Shown piece by piece: positions 1-6,515 of a DNA stretch of 6,793 nt. The DNA lies in contig DMUF01000170.1 in the NCBI GenBank assembly GCA_003476445.1, positions 1-6,793 of the forward strand. Reading direction: 5' to 3'. A program made the position numbers and the translations under genes. The notes beneath the pieces are model-generated. The model had not been told where the DNA came from and searched no databases. It worked only from the letters and a program-made list of their open reading frames with translations. Numbering within the stretch: position 1 is the first letter of the stretch; each line of letters opens with the position of its first letter. The stretch is from Gammaproteobacteria bacterium (lineage in GTDB: Bacteria > Pseudomonadota > Gammaproteobacteria > Pseudomonadales > Azotimanducaceae).

Positions 1-350
1 TCTACCACGACCGTCATTCCGGGGGCCGGGCGAACGTGTACCACCTGGGTCTCGATCCGGATGAGTCGACCGTCCGCCCGCCGAATGATTCGGCCATAGC
101 GGCGCTCGGTACGGATCTGAAGCCGGGGCGCCGAGCCTGCGCTAGGCAAGGCCATGCGCTGACGAACTTCCGTCAGCAGCGCGCGACGCTCGTGGACATT
201 CAGCGTGTCCCAGCGGGCGGTGAGTTCCGTGAGCGCTTCGTTGGAGTAGGCGGCGTAGGAGGGCAAAGGGGCTTCCGGCGCCGCCGCATGGACCACCATG
301 GCGACACCCAGTGCCAGCATCGCGCTCACGGTTTTGAGAGCTGCTACCAC
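1..350 (-). CDS. Small exported protein of unknown function, C-terminus beyond left edge
   Basis: About 116 codons are visible from a GTG start; the frame has no stop before the left edge, so the 3' end is missing. The N-terminus looks like a Sec signal peptide: a Lys near residue 6, a hydrophobic stretch over roughly residues 8-22, then Ala-Ala-Ala-Pro, giving probable cleavage near residue 24. A mature segment around residues 40-62 reads ELTARWDTLNVHERRALL followed by a basic VRQRM. The spacing of Trp, Leu, Glu-Arg and Leu-Leu resembles the short helical repeat of DUF3106-type exported proteins; this is resemblance only. The rest is Arg-rich and beta-like (RIIRRADGRLIRIETQVV). An AGAG lies just before the GTG; an in-frame ATG at 318-320 would cut into the signal peptide. 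An upstream in-frame TAA limits the reading frame. The thiolase gene lies 129 bp upstream with a hairpin between them, so it is probably transcribed separately. Function unknown. Confidence 0.6.
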   Translation of the reverse strand, partial: MVAALKTVSAMLALGVAMVVHAAAPEAPLPSYAAYSNEALTELTARWDTLNVHERRALLTEVRQRMALPSAGSAPRLQIRTERRYGRIIRRADGRLIRIETQVVHVRPAPGMTVVV

Positions 351-445
351 GCGTCTCTGCCGACTCGTTGCCTTGCGGCATTGTGCACCGCGGCGGTTTC
401 CAATGCATTTCCCGCTGGTTTCACGATGTTACGGGGATCAGCAGG

Positions 446-470
446 GGGCGCGAGCCCAAGACTCGCGCCC
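446..470 (-). terminator. Terminator-like hairpin after the thiolase gene
   Basis: There is a perfect 9-bp inverted repeat (446-454 GGGCGCGAG, 462-470 CTCGCGCCC) with a 7-nt loop. It starts 9 bp after the thiolase stop codon on the minus strand. No T-run follows, so a classical intrinsic terminator is not proven; it may instead protect the mRNA 3' end. Its place directly after a stop codon supports a role at the end of the transcript. Confidence 0.5.
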
Positions 471-479
471 ACAGACGGG

Positions 480-1664
480 TCAGATGGCCTCAAACAGCCC
501 TGCTGCACCCTGACCGCCGCCGATGCACATCGTCACCACGCCATAGCGCTTCTGCTGACGCTTGAGCTCGCGCAATACAAGCCCGGTCATCCGCGAACCG
601 GTCATGCCGAAGGGATGACCGATGCTGATGCTGCCGCCGAGCACGTTGTACTTCTCGTTGTCGATGCCAAGCGCGTCGCGACAGTAGAGACACTGCGAAG
701 CAAACGCTTCGTTCAGCTCCCACAGATCAATGTCGTCGATGCTCAGACCGGCGTTGCGCAGCAGGCGTGGAATCGCGAACACGGGACCGATGCCCATTTC
801 GTCCGGCTCGCAGCCCGCGACTGCGAAGCCGCGATACAGCCCGATGGGCTTGAGTCCGAGCTGTGCCGCCCGCTCCGCGGACATGAGCAGCGTCATGGAG
901 GCGCCGTCCGACAGCTGCGAGGCGTTGCCCGCGGTCACAGAGCCGTCTTCCTCGAACGCCGGCGGCAGCTTGGCCAGCCCTTCCAGCGTTGTATCCGGAC
1001 GGTTGCACTCGTCGCGATCAACAATCACCTCGGCGTGAGACTCAGCGCCGGTTGCCTTGTCGACCTTCAACATGGTGGTTTTCATCGGAACGATTTCTTC
1101 GGCGATCTTTCCGGCCTGCACAGCGCGGGCATAGCGCTGCTGGCTCTGCAGGGCGTACTCGTCCTGCGCTTCGCGGGTGACCTGATAACGCCGCGCCACG
1201 ACTTCAGCCGTGTTGCCCATTGCCATGAAGATTTCCGGCTTCTCTTCCATCAGCCGCTTGTTTTGCTTGGCTTTGCCAGGTTCCTGGCGGGTACGCATGG
1301 AGATTGAATCAACGCCACCGGCGATCGCAACCTGGGTCTGACCCGTCGCAATCTGGTTTGCAGCCATGGCAATCGACTGGAGACCGGAGGAACAGAACCG
1401 GTTGATAGTCACGCCACCCGCGGTGATGGGCAGACGCGAGAGCACCACGGCAAGGCGGGCCAGGTTGCCGTCCTGCTCGCCAGCGTGGCTTGCGGCGCCT
1501 ACATAGACATCTTCCACCTCATCCGGAGCAACCGCAGCGTTGCGATCGAGCAGCGCATCGATGCAGTGCGCGAGCATGTCATCGGAACGCGTGAGGTTAA
1601 AGCTGCCGCGAAAAGCCTTGGCAAGACCGGTGCGAACGCTGTCGACGATTACGACATCCTTCAT
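480..1664 (-). CDS. Thiolase family acetyl-CoA C-acyltransferase (FadA-like)
   Basis: This 394-residue protein has the normal full length for the thiolase family. It should be a cytoplasmic enzyme that splits 3-ketoacyl-CoA with CoA to release acetyl-CoA, or runs in reverse to condense acyl-CoAs. All hallmarks are visible: the N-terminal VDSVRTGLAK motif (residues 8-16), the nucleophile Cys91 in NRFCSSGLQ, the NEAF motif with Asn318, catalytic His350 in GHPFGMTGSR, and the acid/base Cys380 in CIGGGQGAA near the C-terminus. The GHPFGMTG form differs from the more common GHPxGxSG and marks a subgroup seen in proteobacterial FadA-like enzymes. A GGGGGA lies 4 nt before the ATG as ribosome-binding site. 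No partner such as a fadB-type hydratase/dehydrogenase is present, so beta-oxidation, acetoacetyl-CoA formation or another acyl-CoA pathway cannot be told apart. It lies 212 bp downstream of the receptor gene, past a strong hairpin, so it likely has its own promoter. Confidence 0.95.
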   Translation of the reverse strand: MKDVVIVDSVRTGLAKAFRGSFNLTRSDDMLAHCIDALLDRNAAVAPDEVEDVYVGAASHAGEQDGNLARLAVVLSRLPITAGGVTINRFCSSGLQSIAMAANQIATGQTQVAIAGGVDSISMRTRQEPGKAKQNKRLMEEKPEIFMAMGNTAEVVARRYQVTREAQDEYALQSQQRYARAVQAGKIAEEIVPMKTTMLKVDKATGAESHAEVIVDRDECNRPDTTLEGLAKLPPAFEEDGSVTAGNASQLSDGASMTLLMSAERAAQLGLKPIGLYRGFAVAGCEPDEMGIGPVFAIPRLLRNAGLSIDDIDLWELNEAFASQCLYCRDALGIDNEKYNVLGGSISIGHPFGMTGSRMTGLVLRELKRQQKRYGVVTMCIGGGQGAAGLFEAI

Positions 1665-1809
1665 GGAGTCCCCCGAATGAAATCAACTGTGTGGATAGGT
1701 GAACGCCGGATGTTAACCCCTTTGCGAGCCCGCATACCAGACGGAAAAGGAGCGCGGCGAAGGTGTTGCGCCGGGTGCTCAGCGCATGGGATTCGGGTGG
1801 CACCAGCCG

Positions 1810-1837
1810 CCGGAGCCGACCTTTCGGTCGACCCCGG
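1810..1837 (-). terminator. Strong GNRA-loop hairpin after the TonB-receptor gene
   Basis: On the minus strand this forms a 12-bp stem (CCGGGGTCGACC with GGTCGGCTCCGG) closed by a GAAA tetraloop, with two G-U wobble pairs. It begins 39 bp after the receptor stop codon. On the plus strand the same two positions are A-C mismatches and the loop is TTTC, so only minus-strand RNA folds well. That agrees with an RNA structure at the end of the lipoprotein-receptor transcript. There is no T-run after it, so it may be a 3'-end stabiliser or an atypical terminator. Confidence 0.55.
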
Positions 1838-1876
1838 TCGTCTGATTCAGTCGCCAGATTACGATTGGTCAGATGC

Positions 1877-4642
1877 TCAGAGGGCCCAGCTCACATCCAT
1901 GAGCCAGGTCATGCCGACCTGCTGCTCCAGGATGGTGACACCCTGTTGCTCGACTTCCTGCTCATCTTGCAGCAGGTTGCGGACACGGAGCTTGAACGTG
2001 AGATTGTCCGTCGTGAACCAGCTCCAGGTCAGATCGAGAGAATGGAACGGCTGCTCGAACGCATCATCAATGCCGTTCGTGCCCGCAAACAGAATGCGCT
2101 CGCCAAACACGTTATAGGCGAGGGTCGCGCCATGCTGACCGTTCGGCGAGTCGTATCCGAGGAGGATGTTCGCCACCCACTCGGAGTGCTGAGTCAACCT
2201 TCGCTGAGCGTTTGTGACGTTGCCGACACCGGGCCCCGGGGTAATATCGATCTCGGAATCGGAGAGCGTTACGTTGCCCGACAGGAAGAACCCTTCGACC
2301 CACGTTCCCACCGAATCGCTGAGGAAGGAGAGCGACTTCAATCCCTCCACCTCGATGCCGTAAACCTCGGCTGCCTCGGCATTCACGAAGTTGAACAGAA
2401 TGTTCTCCTCCGTAGCACCGCCTTGCACGGTTTCGATCGGGTCGGAGATGTCCTTGAGGAACAGCGACACCGTGAAGTTATCCCCGCTATCCCAGTACCA
2501 CTCCGCCCGCAGGTCGTAGTTTTCGAGTTCCGAGGAAATCAGGAACGGGTTGCCGCGAACCTGCGCCTCGGTGAGCGGATCGATGTATGTTGAACGCGAG
2601 ATTTCGCGAATGTCCGGGCGGGCGACGGTGCGACTCCAGCCGGCGCGCAGCTGGAACTCGTCCGACCAGAAGCCTGGCTTGATCCACGTGGCGGCCAGCG
2701 CCGGGTACCACTCGTCGTCGTTGATCGCGGACTGCTCAATCTCTTCCGCCGGCACAGGTACCCGCGGCGTGGTGTATGCCAACACGTCAATCGGAACGGA
2801 GAGCTGCTGAAACGATTCCTGCCGCGCGCCGCCGGACAGGCGCCACGTGCCATCCACCAGCAGATCAAACTCGTAGTACTGCGCTTCCGTGATCTGACCC
2901 GCGAGATAGCTCTCGAGACCCGTTCCGCCGAGGCCCGACGTGATGCGAATACCGGTGGCGAGGTCAAGCACGTTCGCATCGCTGAACACCGTTGAAGGGG
3001 TTCCCTCGGCAACGGCATTGAAGCCGGCAGACGTACTGCCGAGGCCGAACGCGTACTGCTCGTACGAACGGCCCTTGCGCACGTAGTCATAACCGCCTCG
3101 AAGAGTCAGCTCCACGCGCTCCCAGAAAAAGGGCACAGAGACCGCGCTGCCGTAGCTCTCGACATCGTCGTAGAGCTCGGAGAATCGGTACTCTCCCGCC
3201 GATGCCGTTGCGCGAACCTGACGGCTCAACACGGCGCCCGACGCAGGATCGAGAATCTCCACGAGACCGAAGCGGCTTTCGTTAGGAATGTCACTCTCAG
3301 CCCGTGCATCTGAGTAGTACCAGGTGAACTCGGTGTCGCGAACCGAACTCAGGAACCCGAGCCAGTCCGGTAACAGCTCGAGGGTTGCATCGCCGAGGCG
3401 ATGTTCACCGGTGATCTGGTTCACACGCAGATCCCGCTGCTCGAAACGGACGCTGTAGAACCGCCCCTGCGCGGGGGCCAGATCGTCGGTGCAATCGTTG
3501 AACTGACCGTCGAGACAGGTGCGAATGTTCGACGTCTCATCCTCGGTATTGCGCAGCGCCATGCTGAACGTGCCGATCTCGTGATCGTCCGTGTAGCGCA
3601 CGCCGAAGTTGAAGGCGCCGGTCCAGTTCACCGTATCCACGGTGCGCTCGGTTTCGGAATAGTTGAGCTCCGGGCTGTTCACGCGGCGGTTGATGCGATC
3701 GCGATTCCGCGTTTCGGTCTCGTAGGAACCCAGCGCCAGAAAACCGACCTCGAGATCATCCGTCAGAAACCACCGATACCCACCCGTGACCTCGCCCTCA
3801 AGATCAGGATCGATCTCGGTTTCGCGCACGTCGGTGTTGCGATTCAGCTCGAGCGCCAGCTGGCGATTGAGCGCATCCGCCTGTGGCAGGGTCGGCACGG
3901 GGAGCGTGCCTGCCCGATTGAGCGCGGCAAGGATGCTGTTCGGATTCAGGTTACCGAGGTAGTCATCGAGCCCGTTCAGGAGCGACTGGGAGAGCGCTCG
4001 CGTGCCATCGTCTTCGCCCCAGCTGTCTTCGCTCCCGCCATTGTAGGTCCAGCCATCGCGCCCGCTTTCGCTGTTCCAGCCGGTATTCAGTTTCACGCTG
4101 AAAACGGCGTCTTCCGGAACGCGCTTGGTGCGAATGTCCACGTTACCGCCGCCAAAGTCGGCGGGCAGATTCGGGGAGTAGCCCTTGGTGACCGCAAGCG
4201 CGTCGATGATCTCCGCGGGGAAGATATCGAGTGGGAGTACATCCCGGGTCAGATCCGGCGACGGTACCGCCGCTCCGTTGAGCTGGGTGCTCGAGTAACG
4301 CTCCCCCAAACCGCGCACGTAGACGAACTTGTCATCGCGTACGGTCACGCCCGGTGCTCGGCGGAGTGCGGCAGCGACGTTGCTGTCGCCCACCCGAGAG
4401 ATGCTCTCGGCGTCGAGCAGATCGATCGCCACTTCGGATTCGATGCGCTCGGAGACCACATCCGTCGCCGCCGACTGGAATCGTCCGAGCACCACAACCT
4501 CTTCGATTGGGCCGGTCGCGGCGGCTGTCTCTGGCGCCGCGGCGGGGTCGCCCTCAGCGGCGGTAGCGCTGCTGGCACACGCCAGCAGCAGCACGCCGCG
4601 GAAGGCCCACGCACGGCACAGACTGCGTTGATAGTTATGCAT
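1877..4642 (-). CDS. TonB-dependent outer-membrane receptor
   Basis: This 921-residue protein should be a gated outer-membrane channel that imports a ligand with energy passed by TonB-ExbB-ExbD. A signal peptide covers about residues 1-28 (hydrophobic GVLLLACASSATA). An Ala/Pro-rich stretch leads to a TonB-box-like IEEVVVLGR at 46-54. The plug domain spans about 60-175 and holds ALRRAPGV (92-99), YVRGLGERYSSTQLNG (108-123), a PSPD and DIFP segment, and FGGGNVDIRTK (163-173). The rest, with alternating aromatic strands, is the 22-strand barrel and its surface loops; one loop carries a close Cys pair (RTCLDGQFNDC). The C-terminus follows the barrel-end pattern, with Trp at -3, although the last residue is Leu rather than Phe or Trp. 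GGAAGG lies 4 nt before the ATG. The lipoprotein gene ends 27 bp upstream, so the two form an operon. No siderophore, cobalamin or sugar gene is nearby; the Pho-like promoter hints at a phosphorus-related ligand, by inference only. Confidence 0.95.
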   Translation of the reverse strand: MHNYQRSLCRAWAFRGVLLLACASSATAAEGDPAAAPETAAATGPIEEVVVLGRFQSAATDVVSERIESEVAIDLLDAESISRVGDSNVAAALRRAPGVTVRDDKFVYVRGLGERYSSTQLNGAAVPSPDLTRDVLPLDIFPAEIIDALAVTKGYSPNLPADFGGGNVDIRTKRVPEDAVFSVKLNTGWNSESGRDGWTYNGGSEDSWGEDDGTRALSQSLLNGLDDYLGNLNPNSILAALNRAGTLPVPTLPQADALNRQLALELNRNTDVRETEIDPDLEGEVTGGYRWFLTDDLEVGFLALGSYETETRNRDRINRRVNSPELNYSETERTVDTVNWTGAFNFGVRYTDDHEIGTFSMALRNTEDETSNIRTCLDGQFNDCTDDLAPAQGRFYSVRFEQRDLRVNQITGEHRLGDATLELLPDWLGFLSSVRDTEFTWYYSDARAESDIPNESRFGLVEILDPASGAVLSRQVRATASAGEYRFSELYDDVESYGSAVSVPFFWERVELTLRGGYDYVRKGRSYEQYAFGLGSTSAGFNAVAEGTPSTVFSDANVLDLATGIRITSGLGGTGLESYLAGQITEAQYYEFDLLVDGTWRLSGGARQESFQQLSVPIDVLAYTTPRVPVPAEEIEQSAINDDEWYPALAATWIKPGFWSDEFQLRAGWSRTVARPDIREISRSTYIDPLTEAQVRGNPFLISSELENYDLRAEWYWDSGDNFTVSLFLKDISDPIETVQGGATEENILFNFVNAEAAEVYGIEVEGLKSLSFLSDSVGTWVEGFFLSGNVTLSDSEIDITPGPGVGNVTNAQRRLTQHSEWVANILLGYDSPNGQHGATLAYNVFGERILFAGTNGIDDAFEQPFHSLDLTWSWFTTDNLTFKLRVRNLLQDEQEVEQQGVTILEQQVGMTWLMDVSWAL

Positions 4643-4669
4643 GATGCCTTCCGTGTCCGCTCAGGTGCC

Positions 4670-6295
4670 TCAGAACCACAGGTCGCCCTGACCCAGACCC
4701 ACGGTCCAGCCCGCGGTCCAGTCATCGTTGGCACGAACCGCGCCGATGAAGCTGCCCGCCGTCGCAGGTGTCACCGTCAGCGCGGCGCCACTCAGGTCCT
4801 TGAGCGCCGTCGCCGTGTAGAAGCGGTTCAGCAGCACCAGGTCGGCATCCACCGGCTGACCCGCCGTCAACGTAATCAGCACGTTGTTGGTGTTGGCCGG
4901 GTAGGCGGCGTTCTTGTTATTCAGGTAGTCGGCAACTGTGTCAGCCGGCGCTGCGGGCCACGCGGTGCCGTTCGACGTCGGCGTGTTGCACGCGAGCACG
5001 GTGCTCTTGACCCAGCTCGCACCACTGCGCGCGCGCTCTCCGGTTTGGGCATCGGTGATGCGCAGGCAACGTCCCGGGTTCTGCGCCGGATTCAGCGACT
5101 GGGCATAACCCGTGTAGAAAATGCTGTCTTCGAGCTTGAACTGCGTGCCGCGGCGGAACTCGGCACCCATGGAATCCCCGTGGGTTGCCACTGGTACCTT
5201 TGCACCACTGGGGATACAGGTCATGTTGCGAATGGTGGGGGCAGAGATAGGGGCCGCATCGAAATTGGCCTCCTGGTTATCTGCCTCGATGCAGCGGTCG
5301 CCGTCGGTGGTGGACTGAATAATGAGCGCGTTCTCGACCGAACCTACCCAACCGTCCGCCCAGTCAATGGAGTCGTCCTGCACGTAGAGCGCCACCAGGT
5401 TCTTCACCTTCACAGCGCCGCCGAAGAACTCAACGCCGTCATCGTAGGTGCTGTAAACCTGGATGTTTTCGATCGTCGTGCCGCTTCCAACCGCGTTCAG
5501 CGTGAGGCCATTGAGCTCATCGCCCGGCGCCACTTCGAAGCCGGGGTGCTTGATCACGACATATTTGAGCGAGCCGGAGCTCTCAGCATTGTTGTTGCCG
5601 CCGTAGAACGAGTCTTTGCCCTCGGACTTGACGTGGCAGGTGCCGCCGGTGCGCTGAACGTCGCTGCACTTGTTCGTGATGCCGTTACCGTTGATCACCA
5701 CGCCGCCCCAGAGCTGCGTGTCTTCCTTACCGGCGTTGTCCAGGATCGCATCGTTGAAGCCGGTCAAGGTAATCGGGGCGACCGAGGTACCTTCGGCGAT
5801 GATGCGCGACCCACGATTGACGAGCAGGTAGTCGTCGGGGTTGGTCCACGCGAGCTTGTTACCGGCGCGAATGGTCAGCGTCGGGCCCGCGCCACTCTGA
5901 GGCACGGTTTCGTTTGGATTGGTGCCATCGACGAACTTGCCGACTTGCAGCGTGTCTTCGAATACATGAACCCCGGTGATGAACGGGATGGTAAGACTGA
6001 CCGGCAGCGGGTTGTCTTCACCCACGAACTCGGGGCCATAAACGCAGTTGGTACCGTCGAAGGTGCCCTGCGCCCGCGTGTTCGTCTCGGGATCGATGTA
6101 ATTGGCGCACGGGTTGGTGGAACCACCGCCGCCGCTATTGGTGGTCGAGTTGTCGTTGATCGTGGTGCTCTGACTCGCATCGAGATTCACGTCGCCACCG
6201 CCGCCGCTGCAACCGGCAGCGATCAGAGCAGCCATCGACAGCGCCAGCAGTCGGGGCGCAAACCGAAATCCGGGAATGGGGGTTACGGGTTCCAT
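4670..6295 (-). CDS. Predicted parallel beta-helix lipoprotein partnered with the TonB receptor
   Basis: This 541-residue protein starts with a lipoprotein signal peptide: Arg11 and Arg15, hydrophobic LLALSMAALIAAGC, lipidated Cys29. The lipobox has Ala rather than Leu at -3, which is tolerated. Ser at +2 suggests outer-membrane sorting. A Gly/Ser/Thr/Asn linker (30-62) holds two GGGG runs and would lift the body off the membrane. The body has short repeated beta segments typical of right-handed beta-helices, with LWGGVVINGNG (195-205), FYGGNNNAESSG (230-241), ELNGLTLNAVGSGT (260-273), DDGVEFFGG (285-293) and DDSIDWADGW (307-316). The acidic pairs could bind metal. The C-terminus ends in a GAVRANDDWTAGW-type motif. 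Eight Cys besides Cys29 could form four disulfides. The family is widespread, often annotated only as hypothetical or T9SS-sorted in Bacteroidota, and lacks an assigned function to my knowledge. AGGA lies 10 nt before the ATG. It is first in the operon, 27 bp before the receptor. Probable role: surface ligand capture or hydrolysis for the receptor. Confidence 0.85.
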   Translation of the reverse strand: MEPVTPIPGFRFAPRLLALSMAALIAAGCSGGGGDVNLDASQSTTINDNSTTNSGGGGSTNPCANYIDPETNTRAQGTFDGTNCVYGPEFVGEDNPLPVSLTIPFITGVHVFEDTLQVGKFVDGTNPNETVPQSGAGPTLTIRAGNKLAWTNPDDYLLVNRGSRIIAEGTSVAPITLTGFNDAILDNAGKEDTQLWGGVVINGNGITNKCSDVQRTGGTCHVKSEGKDSFYGGNNNAESSGSLKYVVIKHPGFEVAPGDELNGLTLNAVGSGTTIENIQVYSTYDDGVEFFGGAVKVKNLVALYVQDDSIDWADGWVGSVENALIIQSTTDGDRCIEADNQEANFDAAPISAPTIRNMTCIPSGAKVPVATHGDSMGAEFRRGTQFKLEDSIFYTGYAQSLNPAQNPGRCLRITDAQTGERARSGASWVKSTVLACNTPTSNGTAWPAAPADTVADYLNNKNAAYPANTNNVLITLTAGQPVDADLVLLNRFYTATALKDLSGAALTVTPATAGSFIGAVRANDDWTAGWTVGLGQGDLWF

Positions 6296-6374
6296 GTTCG
6301 GGGAGTCCTCGGTCGGGATGGGGGATCAACGGGCACGCGCCCGGTCTAAGCCCGCGCAAAGCTAGTGACCAAGG

Positions 6375-6414
6375 ATGTCGGTTGAGTGACGATTCCGTGA
6401 CGCTTTGATGACAT
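6375..6414 (-). promoter_or_regulatory. Pho-box-like array driving the lipoprotein-receptor operon
   Basis: Read on the minus strand, four 7-nt units sit at exact 11-bp spacing with 4-nt spacers: ATGTCAT (6408-6414), GCGTCAC (6397-6403), TCGTCAC (6386-6392) and CCGACAT (6375-6381). The spacers are CAAA, GGAA and TCAA. The E. coli PhoB box is CTGTCAT, a 4-nt A/T-rich spacer, then CTGTCAT. The units match 6, 4, 4 and 5 of 7 positions, and the central GTCA is kept in the first three. A further GTCAC (6365-6369) follows at 10 bp. The array ends 79 bp before the lipoprotein ATG and has the orientation expected for PhoB activation of that gene. No convincing -10 hexamer was found; TAGCTT at 6359-6364 is a weak candidate. 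Confidence 0.5.
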
Positions 6415-6453
6415 GGCGCCTCGCGACGCTGTCACGAAGGACGTACGAGCGGC

Positions 6454-6471
6454 TTGTCACGATTTCGTCAT
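6454..6471 (+). promoter_or_regulatory. Second Pho-box-like site facing the divergent small gene
   Basis: On the plus strand TTGTCAC (6454-6460) and TCGTCAT (6465-6471) are separated by the 4-nt GATT, the exact 7-4-7 layout of a PhoB box, each matching 5 of 7 consensus positions. It ends 44 bp before the ATG at 6516 and points toward that gene. A lone CTGTCAC (6429-6435, 6 of 7) lies 25 bp upstream but out of the 11-bp phase. With the minus-strand array this suggests a divergent promoter pair under one regulator. Confidence 0.4.
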
Positions 6472-6515
6472 GAAGCGGCACTACCGTCCGCAGATCCACC
6501 GGAGCGGATCACGCC

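Noticed and set aside
36..1307. A 423-codon plus-strand frame over the left gene and the thiolase
   Set aside because: It is again in the codon-complementary phase to both minus-strand genes. The thiolase on the minus strand has complete catalytic motifs, so this is a shadow.
1665..1809. Possible promoter of the thiolase gene
   Set aside because: TTAACA and TATCCA occur before the gene but with 13-bp spacing instead of about 17, so no promoter can be supported.
1763..2593. A 276-codon plus-strand frame over the receptor 3' end
   Set aside because: It is antisense to the receptor barrel, has no ribosome-binding site and no recognisable domain.
6330..6343. Small CGGGC/GCCCG hairpin in the lipoprotein leader
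   Set aside because: Only 5 bp in a GC-rich leader; this is expected by chance and there is no alternative pairing or other riboswitch feature.
3401..6349. A 982-codon open frame on the plus strand across the lipoprotein, the spacer and most of the receptor gene
   Set aside because: Its codons are the exact reverse complements of the sense codons (same phase), and the 27-bp spacer keeps both genes in one phase. It stays open only because the sense genes rarely use TTA, CTA or TCA in high-GC DNA. The product is Arg/Val/His-rich with no family resemblance.
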